NCBI RefSeq assembly: GCF_026151205.1
Contig: NC_087074.1
Location: 17,582,712-17,646,711 of the forward strand
Direction of reading: 5' to 3'
Origin: Bolinopsis microptera
Taxonomy: Eukaryota; Ctenophora; Tentaculata; Lobata; Bolinopsidae
Length of the DNA stretch: 64,000 nucleotides
Positions within the stretch are counted from its first letter, which is position 1; each line of letters starts with the position of its first letter. Positions 1 through 10,834 of the stretch are shown here, one piece after another. Position numbers and translations under genes: made by a program. The notes beneath the pieces were generated by a model. The model saw nothing but the letters and a program-made list of their open reading frames with translations. It had not been told where the DNA came from and did no database searches.

Positions 1-525
1 ACTCCTCCGGTTGATCCAGATGAGACAGTTCTAGCAGATGATCAGTTACAGACTGAAGAACATATCCCACAGATTGATAAGTTTAAGACTTGTGCACGTA
101 CTAGGCCTATAGGACACCAGAAACTAGACCAAAAATTCTTCATAAAAGAGCACACCAAACCGATATTCAAGCATAATAACATTCTAGCTATACAAAATCT
201 ATATACATACCACAGTTACCTGGAGCTCTACAAGATAATGAAATTCCGTGCTCCAATATCCTTACATGAGGGTTACACATGTTCATCAAGGAAACCCTGC
301 CTTCTAATCTGTCAGGCAGACCCACCTGACAATCACAACACTAGATCAACCAAAATTTTTAACATTTTAACCCCAAAGTTCAGAATGACTGATTTTACTA
401 CTAGTGTAATGTGCTTGCGAGGAAAGCTAAAACGTGCGCTACTAGCTAATCAACATAACCACGCCCTGCTTGATTGGACCGTAAAAGACTTTGACTGCAC
501 AAATATTATTTTCCAAACATTATAA
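1..525 (+). pseudogene. 3' end of a LINE reverse transcriptase ORF (truncated by window edge)
   Basis: Frame 1 is open from the first base to a TAA at 523-525, about 174 codons. The segment reading FKHNNILAIQNLYTYHSYLE resembles the region C-terminal to the RT domain of CR1/L2-type non-LTR retrotransposons, where an 'N-I-L-(T/A)-(I/V)-x-N-L-Y' block is common. No RT catalytic motif lies inside the window, so the family is inferred. The following 3' sequence is AT-rich with an AATAAA-like stretch near 617. It may be a complete element running in from the left or a 5'-truncated copy. Confidence 0.6.
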
Positions 526-972
526 CTGGCTGGTCACACACATCTAAATTAAATTACCCTAGGCTACTGTTTTCCAAGTCTTGTCCTGTGAGTAAAGTAT
601 GTGTGAGAAAGTTTTAATAAAATGAATGTATATTTTTGAATTTTTAAATTTAAATTTGAGAATGAAGTATAAAGAAATTTTTAATTAGCATTGTATAGTT
701 TAAAATATTTATAGCTTATTATAACCATTGATAAATTTAAGCCATAATCTTTCGCCTGCTCTCCAATATCCACCTTGAAGGTGCATTTTTAATCCTTGAA
801 CTACACAATATAAAATCAAGCATGTTTTAGTGTAGACTTTTTGTCACAACAGGACTGCAACCTATATAGTAAAAACTTTAAACAGAACCCCTAATGTCTG
901 CTAACAATTTTTCGTATAGTCCTAATGTGAGCCTTGTCTCTAAAAACTTAACTGAACTAGCGTTTTGGTGTG

Positions 973-1168
973 TGCAAAAGCTCCCAGGCACGCGCATTCC
1001 TTGCCCCGTTAGTTACCTGTCCTTCCAAAACCAAACAAGCAGTCAAGGACAAAAAGTCATACACCAAATGGGCATTATATTTTATGAATTGTTTTACATC
1101 TTTTATTCTGTAAAATGTGCTAAAATTAAATTTCTTGTTTCATTGAAATTTCTTGTTTCATTGAGATC
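973..1168. repeat. Dispersed ~190-bp repeat, copy 1
   Basis: This stretch is nearly identical to 14913-15109: both carry GGCACGCGCATTCCTTGCC, the CTGTCCTTCCAAAACCAAAC block and a duplicated AAATTTCTTGTTTCATTGA tail. The second copy starts exactly where the LINE at 10.7-14.9 kb ends at its 5' side. It could be an upstream piece of that LINE family or an unrelated interspersed repeat. Confidence 0.75.
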
Positions 1169-1349
1169 AATGCGTCAACATCTGCAAATGAAGGTACTTC
1201 AATCTGCTCTTCTTGTATATGTCTTTGTGCCTGCGTCTGTGATTGTACTGAAGTGTACTCTGTGTGTTTGTGCCTGTGTCTGTCTTTGTATCGAGTGTGT
1301 GTCTCTGATTGTACTGCGTGTGTCTGTAATTGTAATGTAGTGTACTGAA

Positions 1350-1842
<493 letters not shown>

Positions 1843-1915
1843 CTTTCATAGAAGTTGTTATTTCCAAGATACGAAGTTCGAAAAGCTAGCATTTAGTAAT
1901 AGACGAATTTTGCAG

Positions 1916-2937
1916 CTGATATCAGAATCGAAATGATGATGGTACTACACGAGATGCTCATGGAAAAGGTATCAGTTTGCTTTTCTCCTCCCACGAGCAG
2001 TACAAAGTGTGGGTTCAACTTAAATCTGATAGAAGATATCGTATGCAGAACCCAAGCCCGGCTATGTCTGTACATAATAACGAAAGAAACCGGTAAGTTT
2101 TTAATCATGTAAATGTTCGGCCGAACGTTTGCTTTCATTTTAGACTAGTGACGAAAATCAACAATCGTTTGCCAGTTTGGTTAGTAAAATCGACAAAAAA
2201 TAGTCCATTCCCCAAGGCCATGATATTCGAATTCTGCCCGTTGAAATCAGCCACTCTGATTTTTATCATTGAACTTTGCATTGATGACATGTTCATTCTC
2301 TACAGGTTATGCTGCGAGGGCGTTTAGCTCGATAGATGTTGAAAATGCCCACAGCATTATAAATCATTTGGACCGCCGAGGGGTCCAAAACTCCTCAATC
2401 GAAGAGCTTAGTAGACATGTCAGCAACCTACAGAGACTTCAAATTCTCAGGAAAACCTCTCTAGGACGGTAATACATTAACTTGTTTAGTTAATAAATTT
2501 AATAAGTAGATTTTGAGTGATGATTACTCAATACTGATATCGAGGTACCATAAAAAGGGTATATAAACTTATCACTTATGCTTATATGCTTATACTCCTA
2601 TACTATCAATGAATATCAAATCGCCTTCTCTAGTTATCAAACCCAACATAAATTAAATCTCGGCCTACAAGGACTATTCGATATTTACAACATACCGAGT
2701 GAATGTCTCAATCTTTTCAGGAAGCTTTATACTCCGACATCCACAATTTACCACGCCCCTGAGATCGACAAAGGTCTTTCTGATAGATTGACTTCCAGCC
2801 AATTCGATCTATCGAAGCCGAGTGGGAAGAACAAAGAACTGAAACCCATGGTCGCAACGATGCTCCTCGCGGACAAGGGAGAGTTAGGGCCATCGGTGGT
2901 CACAAGACTGCAGAATATTTATTTTTTTAAGCGTTGA
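1916..2937 (+). CDS. Unrecognised gene, last three exons (partial at 5' end)
   Basis: Three exons join in a compatible phase: 1916-2092 (donor GTAAGT), 2306-2468 (acceptor TCTACAG, donor GTAATA) and 2721-2937 (acceptor CTTTTCAG, stop TGA). The joined protein includes EDIVCRTQARLCLYIITKET, then YAARAFSSIDVENAHSIINH, then KLYTPTSTIYHAPEIDKGLS and ends in FFKR. Exons two and three have even amino-acid composition and no stops across 380 bases, which supports real coding. Upstream exons were not found. They may lie left of the microsatellite or beyond the window. I do not recognise the family. The exon at 1916 is the least certain, because it rests only on good splice sites and phase agreement. 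Confidence 0.55.
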
Positions 2938-4427
2938 GGTTGTCACGAAAGCGTACTGTAACGGGACTGTATCAGATTTGAGTGATTTGATTTTGTGATT
3001 CGCAGTTCACGTGATTTTATTGTGATCTTAGACTGTAAAAACTATAAAGGTTCAAGTTGAACTATCGTCGCCATGATTATGTATTTTGGAACTGTTCACG
3101 TTGAAATTGCTTCGTTAATCAGCAGTCTTCCTTGGTTACCTTCTACTGTGTAATGCAGCTACGATCAACGATACTTAGCTAGTACATTCATATAAGTAAC
3201 TGCACTGAGAAGAGTAAAAAATTTGAGCTTTGACAATAACATTTCCTTGTTTTTAGATACGGTTACTATTCTAGTGAGGGGTTCATAGCTGACCATTAAT
3301 GTCTTACTCACAATAATTTGTGCTCTGATATTGGCCGTACTGACTGCTGTTGAAAAAGCCACGCCATCAGATGCGCGTCACGAGAGTCCACCCCAGTAGA
3401 CTCCACTACGTACAAAATTTGAAATTTTCCCAAAAACTTCTGACTAAGCTAGTTTGTTTTCAATAACTTTTGCAATATTAACAGTAGACCCTTCAAATTT
3501 TCACCAAATGTTTCCCTAGACACTAGTTCATCGTAACTGTGTCATAAAATTTTAATTTAGGGACCCAATTTTGTGCAAGACTCCGGTATCTGACGACCGG
3601 TCGCGGACGTGGTTATTGTAATGTCAACTTCTGTTGCACACTGAGCGAGCTATATTTTGAGAACAAAGATAAACTTTACACCAGGTGAAAGCTGAGACGT
3701 TTCTCTTTAAGATGATCACCTCACATTCTGTGTATCTGTGACATTGAGATAGTAACGATTCAAAACGTCAAGTTGAACAGGCTACAAAATACGCGCTGAA
3801 TAAAAGTCCACCCCAGGAGTCCACCCCACGCGCGTAGGGTGATTATGTAGCCCAATAAATTTTGAGCATATATGCTATAGATTCGTTATAGCGTTTAGTA
3901 ATTTGGTTTTTCGTCTAGAAAAGGTGGGTCCTAAAAACGACCCTATCGTCCCTAATGGGTTAATATCAATATCAATATCAGACTAAACTATCGAATAAAT
4001 AAATTATCAAATATTAATTATTTATTCGTTCTGATAAAAATGAAAAAATGTACAACTATTTAAAAAAATAATTTGAGTAACGTTTTAATTACGTTTAACT
4101 AGTCCATACCCTAGCTAGGCTCCATAATGTAAAACATTTGTAACTGTAACTCCTAAATGAAAATTGTAACTCCTAAATGAAAAGTTGTAATATACCCGGT
4201 CCAAATTTGGGGCCTTATGTGCAAGTACAACCCAAGAGTACAACCCAATAAGTAATATTTGATGAATCACACTATTTCCATGACGAACCGGCCAAACACA
4301 AGTATAAGCTAATCGACTTTACAGAGCCATGTGTCTACGTTAGCACAAGTACATGTAGTTAACAATATATCCTGAGAGATAACAAAGTTAAGGTAACAGT
4401 ATATAAGCCAAAGGTCCTATAATATAA
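2938..4427. other. Non-coding spacer, no gene seen
   Basis: AT-rich sequence without long open frames. It holds two GTCCACCCCAG-type motifs around 3388-3400 and 3804-3830, short AATATC repeats near 3964, and a duplicated GTAACTCCTAAATGAAAA block at 4144-4184. It may be the 3' flank of the preceding gene followed by degraded repeats. Confidence 0.5.
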
Positions 4428-5267
4428 GGACACGTTCATTTGAGTTTGAGGATATTGGTAAATATAAGTGACCCTATTAAATGGCACAGTGTAGTTGAAT
4501 TTGTCACACTATGAAATTACATAAACCCTTGATGGTTAGGATAATCGTATCATCCTCTAGGCTAACTTTGTCACATAACGATATCTTAATCAGGTGATAA
4601 GATATCGCTTAAATACGGCCGGCACGGAAATGGTTACATTGTCACACTATAAACATGTGACGGAGTAAATATGGACCCCTTGCTGCCGTTTTTGACCAAA
4701 TTTTTGAGTGTCCAGTTGATTGGATGGGTACATATGACCATTACCTACATATTTTACGACTTTTTTCGTTAGATGGTGCACTCAGGTTTACTCTGTCACA
4801 CATTAAAGAAAATATGTGATGAATGTTTAGGGCACCCTGATAAGCAATGCTGAGTAGTGTAAGTTTATTTGATGGCCTGAAAGTGCTGGGAATTGTTATT
4901 ATATCATATAGTCGTAAGGAATTAAAACACAGAAGGCACAACCAAGTTTACTTTGTCACATAATCTTGATGATATCTGAACATGTGTGAAATTGAACAAA
5001 TAATGATATACCAGCTTAAACCCCTTATATTACGTTATCAAACCCTTATATCAAACAACACTGCTAGTACCATGCACCAGTCACATGAATCATTATCAGG
5101 TGGTAATATGTTAACAGTGTCACAATTAAACTACCGCAACATATGGTCAAAAATAGGATAATTTCGTCACAACAAAATTATTATAACTCTGTTAGCTCCT
5201 TGCTGGCAAAATAACTAGTTTATCGAAAAATTTGTGATGATTAAGTTTCATAGTATTCTAATAGAGG

Positions 5268-5915
5268 TATAGTTCTTCAAAATAGGGGCAAGACATGTTT
5301 ACTTTGTCACATCAGTTATTATAAGAGTTAGGTAATCGTCATCAGATTAAAAGATATTTTTCGTAGTTTGGATCGATTAAAATACCTGTAATAAAGCACC
5401 CAATGCCAATTTTAACGTGCACTATCTTGATATTGTTGGGGCAGGGAAAGTTAATTTTGTCACATTTTCAGTGTCATTGACAAATTAATCTAAAATTGTT
5501 AAAATTGAGCTCTGATGTTCTGGACAATATTCTTCCAATCGTTTCTGAAAGAATGTTGAATTCTAATAGAGTTATAGATCTTTAAAATAGGGGCAAGACA
5601 TGTTTACTTTGTCACATCAGTTATTATAAGAGTTAGGTAATCGTCATCACATTAACATATATTTTGTAGTTTGGATTGATTTATATAGGCAATAAAGCAT
5701 CCTAGTATGCCAATTTTAACACACTATCTTGATATTGTTGGGGCAGGGAAAGTTAATTTTGTCACATTTTTAGGTCTTTGACAAATTTAACCTAAAATTG
5801 TTAAACTTAAGAATGTAAGAATGTTGAATTCTAATAGAGGTATAGAATATAGGTTTTCAAAATAGGGGCAAGACATGTTCACTTTGTCACATCAGTTATT
5901 ATAAGAGTTATTATA
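5268..5915. repeat. Degenerate ~300-bp tandem repeats with GTCACA motifs
   Basis: The block AATAGGGGCAAGACATGTTT, followed by ACTTTGTCACATCAGTTATT, occurs near 5280, 5586 and 5864. A companion block ATATTGTTGGGGCAGGGAAA, followed by GTTAATTTTGTCACA, occurs near 5433 and 5737. This gives two full and one partial unit of about 300 bp. Single TTTGTCACA or AATGTCACA motifs continue across 4500-6730, so the motif is denser here than elsewhere in the window. Confidence 0.8.
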
Positions 5916-5989
5916 AGAGACTATTTCATTCTATAATCATTGTTTTTAACCTATTTACGATTTCGTATAATTTTTTGTGACAATGTAAA

Positions 5990-6217
5990 GTGGTTCCACT
6001 CAGTGAGCGTGTTGCATGTGCTGCACAGCTTGCATTACACTTTGCAGTAGAGAGTCAGAGTACTAAAAAGGGTAGAGTAGGTAGACACCAGTCGAACTTG
6101 CTTAAGACTATTAAATTTGATTTAGGTAGCAGGAACATTCCATTTGTAAATACAGACGATTTGTACAATTTAAGACTTTTAGCCTCTGATAGAGCGGGAT
6201 GGAAGAAGTTGTTATAG
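5990..6217 (+). pseudogene. Short frame resembling the C-terminal end of a retroelement ORF
   Basis: The 75-codon frame ends LYNLRLLASDRAGWKKLL. A terminal 'A-x-D-R-x-x-W-(R/K)-x-L' is common at the end of LINE/RTE-type endonuclease-RT polyproteins. No upstream RT sequence is found, so if the resemblance is real this is a fragment trapped inside the TIR element. It could also be chance. Confidence 0.3.
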
Positions 6218-7002
6218 CTTGTGTATCAGTTTTTCTTTTTTTCTGGCTACTTATCAGATCTTTAAGATGTTCATTTATGTTCTATTTTTGATTTGAATAA
6301 AGTTATATAATAAGACAATGTAAACATCAACTGATCTTAACTTGCATCAACTACATTGTCATCATATAAAGTTTTCGCGCCTTTCAAACCAAAATCAAAT
6401 ATAAATAATTCGCCCAAAATTTAAAATTTCATATATTGTGACAGAATTAACCTCATTTCCCAATAACCAAGTGCCTGTATTAGCTAACTATTCAAAACGA
6501 TATATTTTAGGGCTATGATTGGTAGAGCAACCATCAAATAATGAGTTGAAAGGGTTTTTAGGACACCTCACAGTAGAATAGAGGTATGGTATCATGAGTG
6601 TGACAAAGTTACCCAAATATTGCCTTGTAACCGTTCGATCCGTGCCCATTAACCAATGTTGTATCATGATTGTAAGATTGACCTAATTTACTATATTTCA
6701 GACCAAGGAATGATAATTAGACAACTGCAGTTAACTAAGTCACACAAAATGTGACATTTGATCATTATAGTGCCTAACAACAATAGATTTTCTTTCTGAG
6801 CGGTGCATATGGGAGTATGGGTCACGTGGCTAATGTTCAGAACTTCTGAATATGCTAGGTTAATAGATGTCAAAATTAAGCCACTATCGTCGAAAACGCT
6901 ATTATTTTTGTTTACCAATATCCTCAAACTCAAATGAACGTGTCCATAAACTAAAGGTGTAATATAAAGGACTGGAAATATATAGCCTGACAGTACTATA
7001 CT

Positions 7003-7430
7003 GCGTGACACGCTCGTTTCGGCGGTCACGCGCTACTGCAAGCCAAAGGGCTCTGGTTAGAGCAACTAATCGACTACAAATTTGGTGGAAGAAAAGGCCT
7101 GGTATATTGAGGTACCCGGTATAAAGAGGCACAGTAAATAAAGGTTTCACATAGCCATGTGCCTACGCGTACTTCGGCGGTCGCGCGCTACTGCAAGCGA
7201 GAGGGCTCTGGTTAGAGCAAAATAAAGGTTTGACTGTATACGATTCAGGAAATCAAATAAAGACTAAATAGCTTATTAAATCAATTCGTAAAGTAATGCA
7301 CTACTTATTAGCTTTGATTAACACAAAAGTAAAATTGACAATCGAGTTCACATAGCCATGTGCCTACGCGTACTGCGTGACGCGCTTGTTTCACGCGCTA
7401 CTGCAAGCGAGAGGGCTCTGGTTAGAGCAA
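7003..7430. repeat. Three copies of a ~60-75-bp GC-rich repeat
   Basis: Copies at about 7003-7064, 7147-7221 and 7347-7430 share CGCGCTACTGCAAGCGAGAG followed by GGCTCTGGTTAGAGCAA. The last two also share an upstream CACATAGCCATGTGCCTACG hairpin-prone block. Spacing is 145-200 bp. A related CAGAGCCATGTGTCTACG piece is at 4322. The GC content stands out against the AT-rich background. An open frame (ending VVSRLARD, stop near 7571) starts inside the third copy, but no splice support was found for it. Confidence 0.75.
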
Positions 7431-8395
7431 ACAATCGAGTAGCATTGATTGACGATATCGACCCTTCCAGATCGTTCCTCTGCGAATTGACAAATCAACA
7501 ATCTTGTCAATCTTGGCTTCGATGCAAAATCCCGTTTAACCCTAAAGTGGTGTCAAGACTAGCGAGAGACTAAAATGATTATTACCTATTTAATTTACGT
7601 TTTAGACAACACTTGGGAGTCTAAATTTTGGGCACTAAAATTCTTATTCCTTGGCCAATTTTTTATTTTTTCATGCTGATTTGAAGGCCATTAAAATATT
7701 TGACCCAGTCATAAAATTTCAGTTGTATATCTTTTACGATTTTTGCGGAAAGTCGCGTTAAAGTTGATGCCGTGGTGTCAGTAAAATGGCACGGATCCAT
7801 ATATATATATCGTCTCGCTTTATATATAGTAAGATAGCATAAACAATAATCCAACCTTAATATATAATGTAGTTGACACACGTTGCAACCCCTTTTCGCG
7901 TGCAAAGCGCGCGCGGTGGCCTCCGGTCACAAAAAGGGCACACTGCCTTGAGAATTGTACAATATTATTTGTAGGGACGCAGAAAATGCGTCCCTATTAA
8001 ATGATTTGATCACCATATTTTGATGTAATTGCTTCAGATGATGCGCGCGCGTAACCATAATATTTAATTGCATTATTGTTCACAAAAATGAAGTGTTTTA
8101 AAATTAATTGTCAATTTTTGTTTGCCATACCTTTGTTTTCGAAACCCAACATTTATAAGCCTTTACATATAATTTTATTGGTTTATTTTCCAACAGAGGT
8201 TACATAATTGCTTAATAAGCTAATGAGATTCTAAAAGTTTTTGAGTCCAACAAAGCTTATATTATTATTACTGGGCGGCGTTCAGCCTGTCATTCCAATT
8301 GAAAACAACAATTTTAAGAAAACAACGAATCTCTATTTGTTTATGAAAATTATAGCCTCATGGGACCCAGGTAAAACTAAGCTTGAAGTAATAGC
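7431..8395. other. Non-coding spacer with MITE fragment
   Basis: No convincing gene. At 8268-8295, TGGGCGGCGTTCAGCCTGTC matches in inverted orientation the sequence near 62977-63003 (ATGACAGGCTGAGTGCCGCC), so a dispersed element end is present in both places. CG-rich specks occur at 7896-7915 and 8043-8050. Confidence 0.5.
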
Positions 8396-8661
8396 AAGTT
8401 AAATCATTAAGAGATTTGGTTGGGGAGGCGGGTTATCGTTGTGAAGTACTGTACTACTCACGAAGTACTGTACACGATGTTTTCAACCCACGAGTCAGAG
8501 AGCAAGCTCAACTGACGGCTCCCAGATGGCGTATGCACATGTAGGTGAATCGGACTGATCAAGTATAGTTGGTTGGGCTGTGATTGTATCGACCATGAGT
8601 ACCAAGCAAGCAGATATTTGAATTGACTAGATTTCCACTGGTAAGCGATTCGGAAAATCAT

Positions 8662-8744
8662 GGGCCGGCATAGTGCCGGGGCGGGTATGATCCGCCAACC
8701 TCCGAGTTACATGCCTGGTGCTCTACCAATTGAGCTACCGGCCC
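8662..8744 (-). tRNA. tRNA-like sequence, unit 1 (possible Thr, TGT loop)
   Basis: On the minus strand the sequence reads GCCGGTA then GCTCAATTGGTAGAGC, a clean D-arm and A box (TAGCTCAATTGG). It continues with a stem-loop CCAGG-CATGTAA-CTCGG and a T-stem GGCGG/CCGCC. The expected T-loop TTCGAAT is ATCATAC, position 33 is A instead of T, and the acceptor 3' strand is displaced by about 7 bases. It is therefore best read as a tRNA-derived pol III promoter head of a SINE, not a working tRNA. Confidence 0.4.
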
Positions 8745-9148
8745 TATTCAGCTCAGGAATTTCTTGCACGCCTATCAGTAAGCAATCGTGTTGTTATCTC
8801 ATATCTGCTGCTATTAGTACACTGCATTATATGCAGCTGGGATACTCACTGCCATATTTGTGAGTGTGCATACTGTGTGTAATGTTTTTAATTTTAAGAG
8901 ATTTGGTTGGGGAGGCGGGTTATCGTTGTGAAGTACTGTACTACTCACGAAGTACTGTACACGATGTTTTCAACCCACGAGTCAGAGAGCAAGCTCAACT
9001 GACGGCTCCCAGATGGCGTATGCACATGTAGGTGAATCGGACTGATCAAGTATAGTTGGTTGGGCTGTGATTGTATCGACCATGAGTACCAAGCAAGCAG
9101 ATATTTGAATTGACTAGATTTCCACTGGTAAGCGATTCGGAAAATCAT

Positions 9149-9231
9149 GGGCCGGCATAGTGCCGGGGCGGGTATGATCCGCCAACCTCCGAGTTACATG
9201 CCTGGTGCTCTACCAATTGAGCTACCGGCCC
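9149..9231 (-). tRNA. tRNA-like sequence, unit 2
   Basis: Same sequence as the tRNA-like segment 487 bases upstream, including intact A box and degenerate T-loop. Confidence 0.4.
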
Positions 9232-9635
9232 TATTCAGCTCAGGAATTTCTTGCACGCCTATCAGTAAGCAATCGTGTTGTTATCTCATATCTGCTGCTA
9301 TTAGTACACTGCATTATATGCAGCTGGGATACTCACTGCCATATTTGTGAGTGTGCATACTGTGTGTAATGTTTTTAATTTTAAGAGATTTGGTTGGGGA
9401 GGCGGGTTATCGTTGTGAAGTACTGTACTACTCACGAAGTACTGTACACGATGTTTTCAACCCACGAGTCAGAGAGCAAGCTCAACTGACGGCTCCCAGA
9501 TGGCGTATGCACATGTAGGTGAATCGGACTGATCAAGTATAGTTGGTTGGGCTGTGATTGTATCGACCATGAGTACCAAGCAAGCAGATATTTGAATTGA
9601 CTAGATTTCCACTGGTAAGCGATTCGGAAAATCAT

Positions 9636-9718
9636 GGGCCGGCATAGTGCCGGGGCGGGTATGATCCGCCAACCTCCGAGTTACATGCCTGGTGCTCTAC
9701 CAATTGAGCTACCGGCCC
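9636..9718 (-). tRNA. tRNA-like sequence, unit 3
   Basis: Third identical tRNA-like copy. It lies about 35 bases from the truncated end of the trimer. Confidence 0.4.
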
Positions 9719-9766
9719 TATTCAGCTCAGGAATTTCTTGCACGCCTATCAGTAAGTTAAATCATT

Positions 9767-10662
9767 GTCTGACACTTGATATTTTGTCCAAATATTTCAG
9801 TAAGTAAGTTTATTTCTAATACCTTTGACTGTTAGGACGACTCTTTTAATTCGGTTTTTATCACGTTAATCTCTTTATTCTTGACAAGAGTTGCACTAAC
9901 AAAGTATTTGTTGTTGAATGAAGATATATAATATACAGGATTGAAGGTGTCTTGATCATTTTAATGGCTGAAAATAAAGTTTAATTATTTCCAATTTTGG
10001 ACCATATTCAATAAGTATTTACTTCAACTTTCGTGTTGACTGTCAGAACATATAGTATCCTAAATACTTATGTTGTACCTCTTTCTACACGAAGAGCTCA
10101 AACTAGTTACTCAATTTAGTATATTTTATGTGTGTAGCCAAAATGACCGATTTTCGCCAATATCCCTACAAAAATAAGTATTTAAGTACTTCACCGAACA
10201 AGTTTATTCCACTTTGTCGTAATTTATATTTCGAGAACGTATATATTGTATATACAAACAATAAATCCTTAAGGATAATACACCACAAGCCACTTCCACT
10301 CCACAAGCTTCAAAATACCCCTCACACGGCAAACTTTATTCATTTATATAATAAGTCTGTGTACAAACGCTGATAAGCTCCCAGTGTATGCTGCATATTA
10401 TAATACACGACACACGCTATCCTGTGGAATGGTCATGTTATCCAATTCCTAAAACCTGTTGTATATGTGTAAAAATTAAAGATTGTTCTAGTTGTGCTCT
10501 AATAGATGCAAAGTGTCATGAGTTATCAAAGTTGACGTTGGTCATGATCATGTTCATGTTGGTCATGGTCATGTTTATAATATCTTATCTCTCCGGCCGC
10601 GGCCGGCCGGCTTGGTGTGCCAGATTTTTTTTAAAATGATTAAATTGAAAAACAAAAACGGT
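9767..10662. other. Non-coding spacer
   Basis: No gene supported. A short GTCATG-rich palindromic run lies near 10543-10575 and a GGCCGCGGCCGGCCGGC CG-rich patch at about 10594-10610. Confidence 0.5.
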
Positions 10663-10834
10663 GTGTAAAGTAAAGTAAAGTAAAGTAAAATTTATGACAT
10701 CACATCATCACACATGTCTACAAACTATCATCGCACTGTGTGAAAAAATATATAATAAATATTTCCCCACCAACATTAATTAATTATCAAATACAATATT
10801 TAAAAACAATTTCATCAAAAACATTATCCTATTT

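Larger units (their letters stand above)
4428..6945. mobile_element. 2.5-kb TIR-bounded element or remnant
   Basis: A perfect 33-bp inverted repeat marks both ends: GGACACGTTCATTTGAGTTT onward at 4428-4460 and its reverse complement at 6913-6945. Outside it, weaker similarity continues for about 30 bases (tails with CCTTTATATTA / CCTATAATATAA). The interior has no transposase-like frame, only a short frame at 5990-6217, and is dominated by TTTGTCACA motifs. A non-autonomous DNA transposon is the simplest reading. The target duplication was not resolved. Confidence 0.6.
8409..9753. mobile_element. Trimeric tRNA-like SINE-type insertion with 13-bp target duplication
   Basis: The segment consists of three head-to-tail copies of a 487-bp unit (starting AAGAGATTTGGTTGGGG near 8409, 8896 and 9383). 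The third copy stops after 371 bp. The 13-mer AAGTTAAATCATT flanks it on both sides (8396-8408 and 9754-9766), as expected of a target site duplication, so the whole trimer looks like one insertion. Units appear identical by eye, implying recent origin. Each contains a tRNA-like segment on the minus strand, and the 116-bp linker between units is missing at the end. Short frames of 67 codons repeat on both strands only because the unit repeats. Confidence 0.75.

Noticed and set aside
7358-7573. 71-codon frame ending VVSRLARD as a gene or terminal exon
   Set aside because: It begins inside a GC-rich repeat and has no clear acceptor. It is kept only as a remark in the repeat entry.
8458-9635. 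Identical 67-codon frames on both strands, repeated every 487 bp
   Set aside because: They contain the tRNA-like segment and no recognisable protein features; they recur only because the unit is tandemly repeated.
8409-9753. Hammerhead ribozyme (retrozyme hypothesis)
   Set aside because: CTGATCA and CTGACTCG appear but no CTGATGA...GAAAC core with the needed stems on either strand.
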